Assembly (NCBI RefSeq): GCF_007565055.1
Contig: NC_044551.1
Coordinates: 96,006,089 to 96,070,088 of the forward strand
Length of the DNA stretch: 64,000 nucleotides
Source: Rhinopithecus roxellana
Taxonomy: Eukaryota; Chordata; Mammalia; Primates; Cercopithecidae
Direction of reading: 5' to 3'
In this document: in pieces, positions 1 to 11,315 of the stretch
Layout of the letters: every line of letters starts with the position of its first letter
How positions within the stretch are numbered: position 1 is the first letter of the stretch
Notes under the pieces: model-generated
What the model was told of the DNA's origin: nothing
The model's database searches: none
What the model saw: only the letters and a program-made list of their open reading frames with translations
Translations under genes and position numbers: made by a program

Positions 1-22
1 CTACTCTTAGATTAAGATCGTC

Positions 23-310
23 GGCCGGGCACAGTGGCTCAAGCCTGTAATCCCAACACTTTGGGAGGCCGAGACGGGCGGATCACGAGGTCAGGAGATC
101 AAGACCATCCTGGCTAACCCGCTGAAACCCCGTCTCTACTAAAAAAAATACAAGAAAACTAGTGGGGCGAGGTGGCGAGCACCTGTAGTCCCAGCTACTT
201 GGGAGGCTGAGGCAGGAGAATGGCGTGAACCCGGGAGGAGGAGCTTGCAGTGAGCTGAGATCTGGCCACTGCACTCCAGGCTGGGTGACAGAGCGAGACT
301 CCGCCTCAGG

Positions 311-350
<40 letters not shown>
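23..350 (+). mobile_element. AluY, Old World monkey type
   Basis: Full-length Alu with a 40-base A tail (311-350). It sits between perfect target duplications 'aagatcgtc' (14-22 and 349-357). Right-arm variants 'gggcgaggtggc' and 'gagctgagatctggcc' differ from human AluY ('gggcgtggtggc', 'gagccgagatcgcgcc') and match the cercopithecid AluY pattern as I remember it. Perfect duplications and a long tail indicate a recent insertion. Confidence 0.93.
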
Positions 351-352
<2 letters not shown>

Positions 353-378
353 TCGTCAAGGTCAGTCTGGATAGAAAC

Positions 379-671
379 TTTTTTTTTGAGACAGAGTCTC
401 GCTCTGTTGCCCATGGTAGAGTGCAGTATGGCACTATTTTGGTTCACTGCAACCTCTGCCTCCCGGGTTCAAGTGATTCTCCTGCCTCAGCCTCCCAAGT
501 AGCTGAGATTACAGGCATCCACCACCATGCCTGGCTAAGTTTTGTGATTTTAGTGAAGACGGGGGTTCACCACGTTGGTCAGGCTGGTCTTGAACTCCTG
601 ATCTCAGGTGATCTGCCCACTTCAGCCTCCCAAAGTGCTGGGATCACAGGCGTGAGCCACTGCGCCCAGCC
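379..671 (-). mobile_element. AluS
   Basis: Reverse-strand Alu starting with its poly(T) and ending at the 'cagcc' that complements the Alu 5' end. The hexamer 'agaaac' flanks both sides (373-378, 672-677), which fits a short target duplication. Divergence suggests an AluS. Confidence 0.95.
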
Positions 672-1852
672 AGAAACATTTTTTTTAAGTAATTGAAAAT
701 AGATGATATTTAAGATATATGAAGACTTAAATAAAATTAATATTTATTTAATATGATTTTTAAAATTTAAATGAATCTCAACTTACATCACTTGCCATTA
801 CTGTTAGTGAGATAATCATTCTTCATTCTCTCAGGTTTTTCTCACCAGGATAAGAATGGTGTAACAAGACCTTTGGGAAACCCTTTTCTACTGGGGTGAC
901 CCTACAAGCCCCCTGTTTTTAGGTAAACTTGGGAATAGACCACCTTAAGACTCTAGATGCACAAAGTCTCATAATTTCGACTCCTTAAAACTGGATGTTT
1001 TCAATAACAAAAACAAGAATTGGTCTCCAATGTGTCTTTTTGCTGTTTGTAAAGAAGGAGTTTGCTAAGTAAATGGATGGTGTATTCAAAATTTATATTT
1101 GAAGGAAAAAAATTTAGCCTGTTGAATCTTCCTATAAGTAATTAATTTTTTAAATATTTGTAGGCACTCCAGAGAACCATGTATTCATAAATCATTAATA
1201 AGTTAATTGGAAAGCATTCTTACGCATTCATCAAATCTGATTCCCTGAGGACTCCTGCTAGGCAATGCTTTGCTATCCTAGGCCTAATTGCCGTGTATAT
1301 TTAAAAGTAATAAACACTGTACTTAAAAAAAATCTGAAGTTTCATTCATTTGTCTGAATTAGTGAGAGATGCAGATATGTGTGTCTGTGTGCATGCAGCA
1401 TGTGTGTGTGTGCGTGTGTGTGTAAATATTTGAAAATCCCTCTCAGTTTTCCTTATCTGAATTGCCCTCCCCTCTCCCTAGCAGTTTGACAGGAGTGAAA
1501 GTGGAATGCCACCCATAGTTGACCAGGCCAGGTAAGCCCTAGCTTGCCTTTAGGACAGTTTTGAGAAGGATAAATTCAAGCAGGCAAGACCTTGTCTGTT
1601 CTGCCAGGAGGCTGAATCATGCAAATTGCATTCTCAGATTAAGCAACTAGAAGGAGGAATGGGCCTGGCAAACTCAACATAACACATTCAACTCCACCCC
1701 AGTTTCACTCTGAAGGCACCTTTTTTTGGTAGTATTTGAGGAAGAGCGACTAAAGAAGTGTTTTTCTTTCTGTTTTATTTATTCTTATCTATTTAATTAT
1801 CATTCTTTGATATCATAAGTAAAGATAGCCCCATCTAAATTTTCTCAAAACT
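672..1852. other. AT-rich sequence, nothing recognised
   Basis: No repeat family or coding signal is recognised. A (TG)-rich microsatellite lies at about 1377-1425. An AATAAA at 1309-1314 followed by eight A (1325-1332) resembles a cDNA 3' end, but I see no matching target duplications and no gene similarity. Confidence 0.5.
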
Positions 1853-2040
1853 GTCATTTATTGAGTGGCACCAATGTTTGGGAAAATTCATGGCCAGCTA
1901 TCAAGCATGCTGTGCTCTTTTTAGTTTTCACTTCTCCAAAATGTTCATTTATTTTCCTCTAAATCATTGCAAGGATGGGTGTGTACATTTTACAACATGA
2001 ATAACCAGTAGTGAGAGTCAAACTCCTGGAAAATTCATTG
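1853..2040 (+). mobile_element. Possible MIR, decayed
   Basis: 'catttattgagtggcacca' near the start and 'cattttacaacatgaataa' about 140 bases later resemble the MIR core in order and spacing. The match is patchy, so this is tentative. Confidence 0.35.
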
Positions 2041-2101
2041 ACTTGGTTCAGGTTGAACAATGGATCCTCTACCTGATCATTCATTATGAAAACACAGTGA
2101 T

Positions 2102-2411
2102 GGCCGGGCGCGGTGGCTCAAGCCTGTAATCCCAGCACTTTGGGAGGCCGAGGCGGGAGGATCACGACGTCAGGAGATCGAGACTATCCCAGCTAACACG
2201 GTGAAACCCCGTTTCTACTGAAAATACAAAAAAATTAGCCGGGCGAGGTGGCGGGCGCCTGTAGTCCCAGCTACTTGGGTGGCTGAGGCAGGAAAATGGC
2301 GTGAACCTGGGAGGCGGAGCTTGCAGTGAGCTGAGATTGCGCCCCTGCACCCCAGCCTTAGCGACAGAGCAAGACTCCGTCTCAAAAAATACAAACAAAC
2401 AAACAAACAAA
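2102..2411 (+). mobile_element. AluY, Old World monkey type
   Basis: Full-length Alu between duplications 'gaaaacacagtgat' (2088-2101) and 'gaaaacagtgat' (2412-2423), which differ by a 2-base indel. It shares 'gggcgaggtggcgggc' and 'gagctgagat' with the Alu at 23-350. Its tail is (CAAA)n. Confidence 0.93.
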
Positions 2412-2513
2412 GAAAACAGTGATGATATTACTCTTTTCAAAACTAGTCTTCATTAAATGGATTTTTAAAGAGTTTTGGGTTCTAAGAAACTGGATTCTGT
2501 GTCCACAAATAAC

Positions 2514-2811
2514 TTTTTTTTTTTTTTTTGAGACAGAGTCTCACTCTGTCACCCAGGCTGGAGTGCAATGGCATGATCTTGGTTCACTGCAACCTCTGCC
2601 TCTCACGTTTAAGCAATTCTCCTGCCTCAGCCTCCTGAGTAGCTGGGATCACAGGCACCCACCACCATGCCCCACTGATTTTTGCATTTTTAGTAGAGAT
2701 GAGGTTTCACCATGTTGGCCAGGCTGGTCTCAAACTCCTGGCCTCAAGTGATCTGCCCACCTTGGCCTCCCAAAGTGCTGGGATTACAGGCATGAGCCAT
2801 CACACCTAGCC
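2514..2811 (-). mobile_element. AluS
   Basis: Complete reverse-strand Alu from poly(T) to 'acctagcc'. Flanks 'aaataac' and 'caataac' are probably a decayed target duplication. Confidence 0.94.
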
Positions 2812-3705
2812 ACCAATAACAATTTTATTAATATCTTTATTAATGTCAAATGACGTATGTCCCTTAAAATGTGGCAATATCTGTTTTCCATACTCCACGG
2901 GCAGAAAGTACTAGGATGTACAAGAAGGTATTGTGTTCTCAGTGTACTGTAGCATGATTTCAGTTTTCTTAGAGCTGTACCACAATAGGGGATGCCATGA
3001 AGAGGGTTAATATTCAAGCTACTTTGGGTGTGCATATTTTAACAAGATGTGATTTAAAACTCTGGGAAGCACAGATGGTTGATCAAGTGCAAGAACTGTG
3101 ATAGATGGAAGATCATATATGAATGCTAAGCCCAATTACAAACAACAAATGCCACTGGGATTAGCACCCACAATGTTGTCACTTTGGTCATTCTGCAGCA
3201 AGAAGTTAATGGCAGGTGACATTACAATTCAACAATATATCAATCAGTTTTGTGACTCATCCTCTCCACGTTCTTTCCTCCTTTTGGCAGAGTTTAGGAG
3301 TATAGAGTGTGGGGAGTTCATTAGCATCTCCCCACTCATTCTAGGGGTACTTTCCAAGACCCTTCCCCATTGAAGTCAAGTATTATGGTCATTAGCCAAC
3401 TAGGAAAGCCATAGCTAGCCCTTGCAGTTGTTGGATTGCACAGTTACCATCTCTCCTTTCTGGACATCCCACCTCCTTTTTACATTTAGCCTGCTACACT
3501 CCCTGCCTATGGAGCCCCCTGCAGGTCCTGTCCTTTTCCAGACCTTGAAGTAACTAGAAGGAGAATGTATTAGTCTGTTTTTATGCTGCTGATAATGAGA
3601 CAATATTGTAAAATTATGGAGACCGTGATTTTGTCCCCATGCTATGTACATTGAAGTCTCTCCAGAAACCTGTATAGGAGGAGGGAAGGTAAAGAGAGAG
3701 GAGAG
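2812..3705. other. Mostly unassigned, with a short MST/THE1 scrap
   Basis: Apart from about 35 bases at 3568-3602 ('tgtattagtctg...gctgctgataa'), which match the reverse-strand end of an MST/THE1 LTR before similarity stops, I recognise nothing. The open frames here show no family signature. Confidence 0.4.
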
Positions 3706-4850
3706 GACACATGAAAAGATGCTCAACATCATTAGTCATTAGTGAAATGCAAATCAGAACCACGAGAAGACAACACTTCACACCCACTAGGACAGCTGAA
3801 ATGAAAGACAGACAACAAGTGTGGGTAAAGATGTAGAGAAATTAGAACTCTCATTCATTGCTGGTGGAAATGTAAAATTTGTGCAGCAACTTTGGCAAGC
3901 AGTCTAGTAGTTCCCCAAAATGCTAAACATAGAGTTACCATGTGACCCAGCTATTCTACTCTTTAAGTATAGACCCAAGAGAAATTAAAATAATATGTTC
4001 AAACAAAAACTTGGATGCAGTGTTTGTAGCAGCATTATTCATAAGGCAAAATGTGGAAATATAACTAAATTGCTGAATAATATTCCACTGTATGGAAATA
4101 CCATGTTATCAACCCAACTGATGGATGGACAAACAAAATATGATTTGTTCACATGATGGAATATTACTTGGCAACAAAAAGGAATGAAGTACTGATACAT
4201 ACTACAGCATGGATGAACCTTAAAAATACAATACTGAGTGGAAGAAGCCATTCACAAAAGACCACATATTATATGATTCAGTTTATATGAATTGTCCAGG
4301 GTAGACAAATCCACAGAAACAGGAAGTACATTAATGGTTGCCTAGGGCTAAGGGCGGGGGGCAGATAGAGAGTGACTCCCAATGAAAAGAGGTTCCTTTC
4401 TGTGGTATTAAAAATATTGTAATATTTGGCCCGGCATGGTGGTTCATGCCTGTAATCACAGCACTTTGGGAGGCCGAGGCAGGAGGATCACTTGAGCCCA
4501 TGAGTTTGAGACAAGCCTGGGCAGCATGGCAAAACCATGTCTCTACAAAAAACACAAAACTTAGCCAGATGTGGTGGCGCATCTCAGCTACTTGGGAGGC
4601 TGAGGCAGGAGTATCGCGTGAGCCCAGGAGGCAGAAGTTGCAGTGAACTGAGATCATGCCACTGCACTCCAGCCTGGGCGATGGGAGTGAAACCCTGCCT
4701 CAAAAAAAAAAAAAAAATTGAAAAATTGAAAAATTAGATTGTGGTGACAGCTGCACAACTGCATGAATATACTCAAAAATCCTTGGACTGTGCACTTTAC
4801 ATGGGTATATTGTATCATATTTGAAATATAAGTATCAGTAAAGTTGTAAA
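3706..4850 (+). mobile_element. L1M 3' end, interrupted by an Alu
   Basis: Sequence from 'acatgaaaagatgctcaac' through 'tggaatattacttggcaac' follows the last part of L1 ORF2 and continues into a 3' UTR ending near 'cagtaaagttgt'. The Alu at 4428-4717 splits the UTR. Many substitutions and stops place it in the older L1M group. A short (GA)n follows at 4851-4864. Confidence 0.88.
4428..4717 (+). mobile_element. AluJ/S inside L1M
   Basis: Near-complete Alu with a short deletion in the right arm ('gtggcgcatctcagc'), ending in 15 A. Left-arm bases 'gcttgagccc...gcctgggcagcatgg' are AluJ-like. It lies within the 3' UTR of the L1 at 3706-4850. Confidence 0.93.
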
Positions 4851-4864
4851 AGAGAGAGAGAGAC

Positions 4865-6554
4865 GGAAACGCGTTCCATGTGACTTACGGTTAAGTTAAA
4901 CACGTTCTTGAATGTAAACTAATTGAGAAATAACACCCCCCAACAGACGTAAGTCTAGTAAGAGCAGCCTTTTCTAGGAGCAACACATTTCCCAGTTTCT
5001 CCCACTGTGGGAATTAAACCTTTGAATTTGATAGATAGGAGGGAACCACCCCATTCAGAAAATTATCCATAACAATACTTACGGATTTGGTCAGAATGAC
5101 TGAATTCACACCACGGGATGAACACTAAATGTAGTTTACAATATGGTTGATTTAAACGTAATTATACTCCCCAAAGGATAATGACACAGAGGAGAAGGAG
5201 GAAGTGGACTTAAAGTTAGTAATTTCTGCCTTCTCCACGAGGAACCCTGTGGAGGTAAGATGATGTCTCTGTTCTGGTCCAGCCAGATGTTTCCTTGCCC
5301 TAATTCGTCCTGGTTCCACTTGGTGCTGCTCTAAACCCCACAGAGCTCTGGTCTCAGTCTGATCAGTCCTCAGATGTCCCTTTCTTGCTGCAGAACCCCT
5401 GTTATTTGCAGAAATTTCTCTTCCTCTGCATGAACCTTACTTATCCTCTGCGACTTAATCAGCAGCATGCCTAAAACAATATGGACCCCAAAAGGATCTG
5501 ACATTAATTTCTTACTGCCCTTGAGGTGGCTTCAGTTTCTCTGTAGGCATTACCTCCTATTCTACCCTTCTACTGGAACCTCAGCTGGCCACAGAGGGCC
5601 CTTCTGTCTGTGTAGGTCCTGCATTCTACCCCCATGTTGGAGCCCGTGATATTTCTCTATTTGGGGCAGGGAGAATGACGTAGCTCAACTTGCCTCCAAA
5701 TCAGTGACTGGGATCTCCCTTAGATGTCCCTGAAAAGAACACTGGCACAGCACTTGACCCTGAATGGTGATTGTATGGGGTGCCCTCTGGTACTTGGCAT
5801 AGAGAGGACAATTAGAGTACTGTGTGAGGCTCTTTTTTATCCTTTCCCCCATCCTCTTTTTCTCTCTGATGGCACTTTGGACCCCTGGTTCTTCAGAGTC
5901 ACCAGGTTTGACCTGGACTCCGCAGGAGATGAGGTCCTACATAGGAAATTCACATCCTGACAGCTCAGATTTCTCTTTTGTCTCAAGTCTTTGGGGTGGG
6001 AGCAGAGAGCTGAACACAGTCTTATTAGTCAGAAGGAAGGGGAAGGAGTTTAGTAGGCCAAGGAACTAACGGGGCAATCATACCTATCACCCCCAAAGTG
6101 TAGATAGAGCAAACAGTTGGGGTCAAGACAACATATTCTGCTTCATAACTGCCTAAATGCTGATGGCAAGAAATTTTAACTGAGCCGAGTGATTCCACCA
6201 CAAATTCATGCTTTCCATCTCACAGCTGGGTTCTGAATGCTTCTTGACAATCATTTTCCTAATCACTCCATGATTTCCTTTCCATTCCTCTCTGCAGCTG
6301 TTATAAACCTTCCAACTTGTCTCAGCTCCCCACCTCCACCCCTGCCCTGCTCTCTCCTCACCGCGGATGTCACCTTCAGTGAGAAGAAGACACTGTGGGC
6401 TGCCACTCCAGCAGCAGCCCAGCCCTTCCTTCAGCCCCAAATCCCTTCCTTCTGCTCTGATTTGGGTCACTTTCTCCTCTGGTCTCTCTTAGTTAAAGAT
6501 CCTGAACATCACCAAGAATCAGCCCTCCACCCTTTATAGGATAAACAGGTTTAT
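4865..6554. other. Repeat-poor interval, nothing recognised
   Basis: About 1.7 kb with no Alu, L1, LTR or MIR signature that I can see. Open frames are short and overlap on both strands, as expected by chance. Unique intergenic or intronic sequence is the simplest reading. Confidence 0.5.
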
Positions 6555-6772
6555 GCAAAGATGAAGATTCAAATCCTGGCACCACCACCACCAGCTTGGG
6601 AGCCCTGGGCAAGTGATAACCTCTTAGTTTCACCATCGATAAAATGGAAGTAATAAGAGTACCTACCTCACATGGTAGCTGTAAGGATTTCATTAATTTT
6701 TCTGGGTAAAGAATTTAAGACATTGTCTGGCACAGTATAATCCCTATGTAAGTGTTCACGAGTATTATTGTG
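6555..6772 (-). mobile_element. MIR
   Basis: The order 'attcaaatcctggcacca', 'gagccctgggcaagtgataacctc', 'aaaatggaagtaataagagtacctac', 'tgtctggcacagta' and a terminal 'tattatt' matches a reverse-strand MIR over almost its full length. Confidence 0.85.
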
Positions 6773-6804
6773 CTGTGTGTTTGTTAATGTGCATTACATT
6801 ATGT

Positions 6805-7182
6805 GTGTGTGTATATATACATATATATATATTTTTTTTTTTTGAGACGGAGTCGTTTTGTTTTGTTTTGTTTTGTTTTGTTTTGTTTTGTTTTGTTTTG
6901 TTTGAGACGGAGTGTTGCTCTGTCTCCCAGGCTAGAGTGTGGTGGCACAATCTTGGCTCACTACACCCTCTGCCTCCCAGGTTCAAGCAATTCTCTGCCT
7001 CAGCCTCCTGAGTAACTGAGATTACAGGCATCCACCACCATGCCCAGCTAAGTTTTGTATTTTTAGTAAAGATGGGGCTTCACCACGTTGGTTAGGCTGG
7101 TCTTGAACTCTTTACCTCGTGATCCACCTGCCTTGGCCTCCTAAAGTGCTGGGATTACAGGCGTGAGCCACCACACCTGGCC
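6805..7182 (-). mobile_element. AluS with an unusual microsatellite tail
   Basis: Reverse-strand Alu between perfect duplications 'acattatgt' (6796-6804, 7183-7191). Everything from 6805 to about 6903 is therefore tail: (TG)n/(TA)n, poly(T), a stray 'tttgagacggagtc' copy of the Alu 3' end, then about nine GTTTT units before the true end at 6901. Confidence 0.93.
6855..6903. repeat. (GTTTT)n microsatellite
   Basis: Nine to ten perfect pentanucleotide units in the tail of the Alu at 6805-7182, bounded on both sides by 'gagacggagt'. Confidence 0.97.
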
Positions 7183-7191
7183 ACATTATGT

Positions 7192-7560
7192 ATAATGTGT
7201 GTTAGTATAAATAATGGTTATTGTGAGCTGTGAATCTTCAAAAGGGGAATGCCATATCACTGCTGCCAAATCCCTGTTATCCAGGAGCACCTACTGACAC
7301 TTCCCGGAGGCAGTGTTCTACCGTACACCTGCCTGAAATCAATGCCTTCTTCCTTGCCTGCTCTTCCACCAAACTCCTACCTAGTGGACTGTCATTCAGC
7401 CTCTTACTCCTGCCCCCAGACTCTCTCCTTACCCCTGTAATCTGGGCACCACTTTCATAACTCTATGAAGGACACATTCCTTATATGACTCCTAAAGAAC
7501 AAACCCATGAGACTGGATCCTTTTCCTACCTGACCACCACAGACTTGGCCACATTCATTA
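7192..7560. other. Unassigned sequence, possibly L2 5' part
   Basis: Pyrimidine-rich sequence continuing into the L2-like stretch downstream. I cannot anchor it to a family or see a gene. Confidence 0.35.
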
Positions 7561-8720
7561 CCACCTCCTTTCAACTCTTTTTAACCTTGACTCCTGGGAC
7601 ATCACTCTCCTCTCGTTCTTCATCACCCTAAGCATATTGTCTCCTTCATCAGCCTCATTATTCCCCTCAACCCTAGAATGCAGCTTCTGCTCAGTGCCTG
7701 CTCACCACCCCCCCATCCCTCCACCATCACTCTCTGGGTCTGGTGACCTTACAGGCCAGTATCTTCAGGACAGTCCTAGTCTACACCTGTTGTCCGCCTT
7801 TCCCTCCCCAAAGTGTCTCATGTTGTACAACAAGTTACAGAGCCACTGTCTCTGCGAGAGAGGTCTTCCACCTTTGCAGCTTCAGCAGCACCTCTAGGCA
7901 GCAGTGATGGTGGCCAAGGGGCTGGGACAGTCCACTTCCGTGCCCCTTCCACTCACCAATGCAGGCGATTGACATTTTCTTCATCTCATGTAAGGAGCTA
8001 TGTAAATGTAGCCCCTTTGCCCTACTTCCAGTCAGATGGCTGCCCTCAAACCCCGCCTTTATAGATAAACTGGCACTGCCACTGAATACAAAGGACTCCC
8101 AATCTATCTGTCCATTCCTTACTTCTACCCTAAGCCTCAGACTAGCATATTCAGCTTCCCGATGGACAGTGCCAATCAATATTCCCCAGACACCTGAAAC
8201 CCAACAAGGGCAAAACTGAAGTTGATGTCATCCCCCTCCACTTGATTCTCCCCTACTTCCTGTGTCTGCTTACAGCTTATACCAGCTATATTATACCCTC
8301 CTCACACCCCCACCAAAGGCAGACGGCCACGCCTGCAGCACAGGATGATTTGTGCCCTAGCCCGTTTGTCTATTCGCACTCAGCTAGAGCAGATCAACAC
8401 ATTTTTAGACCCCCAAGCGAGAAACCTCTCCCAAATCTTCTCAAGTCTTCTCTCAATGCCACATCTTAGGACCAAGCCCTACAGTTGGCCTGCGTCCCTT
8501 GAATTTGCTTTTATTTGCATTGCCACCACTATTGTCTCTTCTTCCATATCTGTCATTAATTCTTAACCCAATCTGACTTCTGCCCTTCTACTCTACTGAA
8601 AAGGTCTTTGCCAACAGCCTTCCGGCTGCTAAACCCTATGGGTTCTTTTCCACCCTTTTCTACTCCACCTCTTGCAGTTTTAATTCCCTTGACCACATTC
8701 ATAATCCTGAAATAGTTTCT
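7561..8720 (+). mobile_element. Probable L2, decayed
   Basis: CT-rich sequence with blocks such as 'aaaactgaagttgatgtcatccccctcc' (near 8212, compare L2 'aaaactgaactcatcatcttcccc') and 'tgccaccactattgtctc' in L2 order. The overlapping open frames reflect its CT richness. A recognisable L2 3' end follows at 9070-9515. Assignment of the middle is uncertain. Confidence 0.45.
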
Positions 8721-8868
8721 TCAACTTCCAAGCCTCCATATTCCTCTGAGACAGGAGGAAGAGCCGTGTGGAGGGTGAGATATTTGTTGTGAGCACGTTG
8801 AGTGTGAGTGGTGTATCAGACATCCAAGAGGATGTGTTCTATAGGTGGTCGGCATATGGATCTGAATA

Positions 8869-8955
8869 TATGCTGTCCAATATGGTAGCTAACAGTTACA
8901 TGTTGCTATTTAAATGTAAATCAATTAAAATGAAATAAAATGTAAAATGCAGACC
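8869..8955 (+). mobile_element. hAT-Charlie (MER1/MER5-group) fragment
   Basis: 'tgctgtccaatatggtagc' followed by 'atttaaatgtaaat' and 'aattaaaatgaaataaaat' matches part of a non-autonomous hAT-Charlie element. The rest is missing. Confidence 0.65.
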
Positions 8956-9069
8956 GCTCTACCAAGTTTCACAACTCAAAAGTGGAGATGGCCTCCTTAG
9001 CTCCCCTGCTCCCTTAGGCCCCCACATGCAGTGAGTCACCAAGTCAGGCTCCCTTAAATGTCTTTATTA

Positions 9070-9515
9070 TTAGATTCATGCCACTTGATGTGGCCAGTGG
9101 GGCCCTTCCTGAGCTGGCCTCAGCACCTTCCTCTCTCTCCTCCCCAGCCACACCCCACTTGATCTCTATACCCAGTGACAGGCTTTCTTTTGCTGTTCCT
9201 CCCCTCACCCAACCTCTTGTCCTGGTTGAATTCTACTTGTATTTTAAGGCTCATCTTCTCCTCTAGTGAGTTTTCATTGTAACCTCAAAATTAGATTTTG
9301 TGCCCCTTTTCGTGCCCTTATAATGCCCAAATTGTCCAATCACTGGAGAGTTCACACCATACTGAAATACGCTCTTTTATTTTCTCTGTCCCCAGGACCA
9401 GCTGTATCTACAGTACCTAGAACCATGCCTGGCATAGAGTGGGCACCCAATACATATTTGATAGATGAAGTAAGGAATGAATGAATGAAAAGTAAATGAA
9501 TGAATGAAAAAAACT
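9070..9515 (+). mobile_element. L2 3' end
   Basis: Blocks 'gtatctacagtacctagaac', 'atgcctggcatagagtgggc', 'caatacatatttgatagatgaa' and a run of 'gaatgaatgaatgaaa' reproduce the L2 3' terminus in order. Upstream 'cttctcctctagtgag' fits the preceding part. Confidence 0.78.
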
Positions 9516-10199
9516 AAACAGTAGGTGTTATCATGGAAAACTGTTAACATCATTAGTAATTATGGATCCTCGAGAAAATAACAAAAGATAGAATGGATTA
9601 CAAATTTGCTTCGGTGGCACCCAAGTGATACTAATTACAGTTATTTACGTTACATTAAATCTTACTTTTTATGCCGAATTACCATGCAGTAGAAGTAAGG
9701 ATTATGTATATCATAAAATGTGTCAGATCAACTTGGTTGAGTTTTATTTTGTTATAATGGTGAATTATGCACATATGCTTAGACTACATCAATCATTGAT
9801 GATGTCTGTTGTCTGTTCTCACCCTTGGACAAGTTTATTTTCTCTATTCCTCATTCCATAGCATGTCCAACATTGAGAGCATTATGAAAATAAGCAACAG
9901 GCAAAGAAATGGGTGATCACTTCTGACCCCGTAGAATACAAAGCAATTATGAGCCGATTGTAATTCTGATGCTGTTGATTTGTTATTCATCATTGTAATG
10001 CACCTGACAGCAGCACAGGCTTTCACAGGCACCATTTTATGTAATCATCTCTTCCACTCTGAAAGTAATTACAGCTCTCAGAAAGAGTTTTAGTGATTTG
10101 TTCTAGATTTGTTCTAATAAATGGCAATGGCAGGTAAAGAGCCCATGTTTAAGACAGGTTAGGCAGAACTAGTACTCGAAGTCAATTACATTTGAAATT
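9516..10199. other. Nothing recognised
   Basis: AT-rich sequence without an identifiable repeat family or coding signature. Open frames up to 78 codons show no domain. Confidence 0.45.
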
Positions 10200-10725
10200 A
10201 CACTTACTAATGCTTGTAAAATGTGTTATCATACATATCTCATTCAACCAATAATGATTGGGGTATTTTACCCCCTTTTTGCAGATAAGGCAACTGTATT
10301 AGCCTGTTTTCACGCTGCTGATAAAGACCTACCCAAGACTGGGCAATTTACAAAAGAAAGAGGTTTATTGGACTTACAATTCAACGTTGCTGGGGAGGCC
10401 TCTCAATCATGGTGGAAGGTGAAAGTTATGTCTCACATGGTGGCAGACAAGAGAAGAGAACTTACACAGGGAAATTCCCGTTTTTAAGACCATCAGATCT
10501 CGTGAGACTTATTCACTATCATGAGAACACACAGGAGAGACCTGCCCGCATGATTCAAGTACCTCTCACCGGGTCCCTCCCACACACATGGGAATTCGAG
10601 ATGAGATTTGGGTAGGGGACACAGCCAGACCATATCAGCAACTAAGGCTCAGAGCGGTTGGGTAATTTGCTCAAGGTCTCAAGGATGATAAATGATGACT
10701 TTTGAACATGCGTTCTTTGGCTCAA
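10200..10725 (+). mobile_element. MIR split by an MST/THE1 LTR
   Basis: Left half (10200-10294) runs 'atctcattcaacc...ttttgcagataaggcaac'. The right half (10643-10725) resumes 'taaggctcagagcggttgggtaatttgctcaaggtctc'. Joined, this is the MIR 3' core. The LTR at 10295-10637 separates the halves. Confidence 0.8.
10295..10637 (-). mobile_element. MST/THE1 solo LTR (ERVL-MaLR)
   Basis: From 'tgtattagcctg' to 'gaccatatca' the sequence follows a reverse-strand MST/THE1 LTR, including 'actgggcaatttac', 'ctggggaggcctc' and 'atcagatctcgtgag'. A perfect 5-base duplication 'gcaac' flanks it (10290-10294, 10638-10642). No internal retroviral sequence adjoins, so it is a solo LTR. Confidence 0.93.
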
Positions 10726-10914
10726 GAACCCATGTGTTTTTTGTTTTCTTCTATTTCACTTAGTTTATGCTTAATGGCCTATGTTTTATCAGGAAGGTGT
10801 GAATAAAGACATCTCCTAGCCAGGAGGTGCTAGGGCTGAAGATTTGAGGGAAAGAAGTGGAAAAGGTTTCAAACAGCTGCTTTGAGTGTCTGCTAATGGC
10901 AGGTTATGGAAGCC

Positions 10915-11315
10915 CAATCAATGTTGAGGGTCTAGTAAGGGTAGGTTCTGGAAGCCTGACATTGGTGTCTTGGAGCTCTCTCCCTGGGACTCCAGTGCTT
11001 GTGGTGCTGTAGAGTCAACTATTGGCACGCAGTCAGCAATCCCAGCTGAGCCTTGCCTTGCAGCCATCCCTACTGAGGTGCTAGACTTACAAGGGAAGCT
11101 ATCCTGGACCCTCCAGACCAGCCCATCTGCCATCTGAATACAACCACCCCACCTCAGCCAGCACTACATGGAACAGAACAATGAAGCAGCTGACCCCTGC
11201 CCAAACTCCTCACCCACAAAAGCACAAAGCAGACTAAAAATGGCCATTGTTTTAAGCTGGTAAGTTTTGGGGTAATTTGACACATGGCAATCGATAACCG
11301 GAATATACTACAAGT
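10915..11315 (+). mobile_element. MLT1-type LTR, 3' part
   Basis: The end 'ctcacccacaaaagcacaaagcag...ccattgttttaagctgg' and 'agttttggggtaatttgacac' matches the conserved 3' end of MLT1 LTRs (polyadenylation region). The upstream part is more decayed, so its left edge is approximate. Confidence 0.65.

Noticed and set aside
1309..1332. AATAAA followed by an A run, as in a processed pseudogene
   Set aside because: No gene similarity upstream and no flanking duplication. AT-rich background makes this common.
9606..9640. 'gcttcggtggcac...gatacta' resembles the start of U6 snRNA
   Set aside because: Similarity ends after about 25 bases. The rest of U6, its T-run terminator and retroposition marks are absent.
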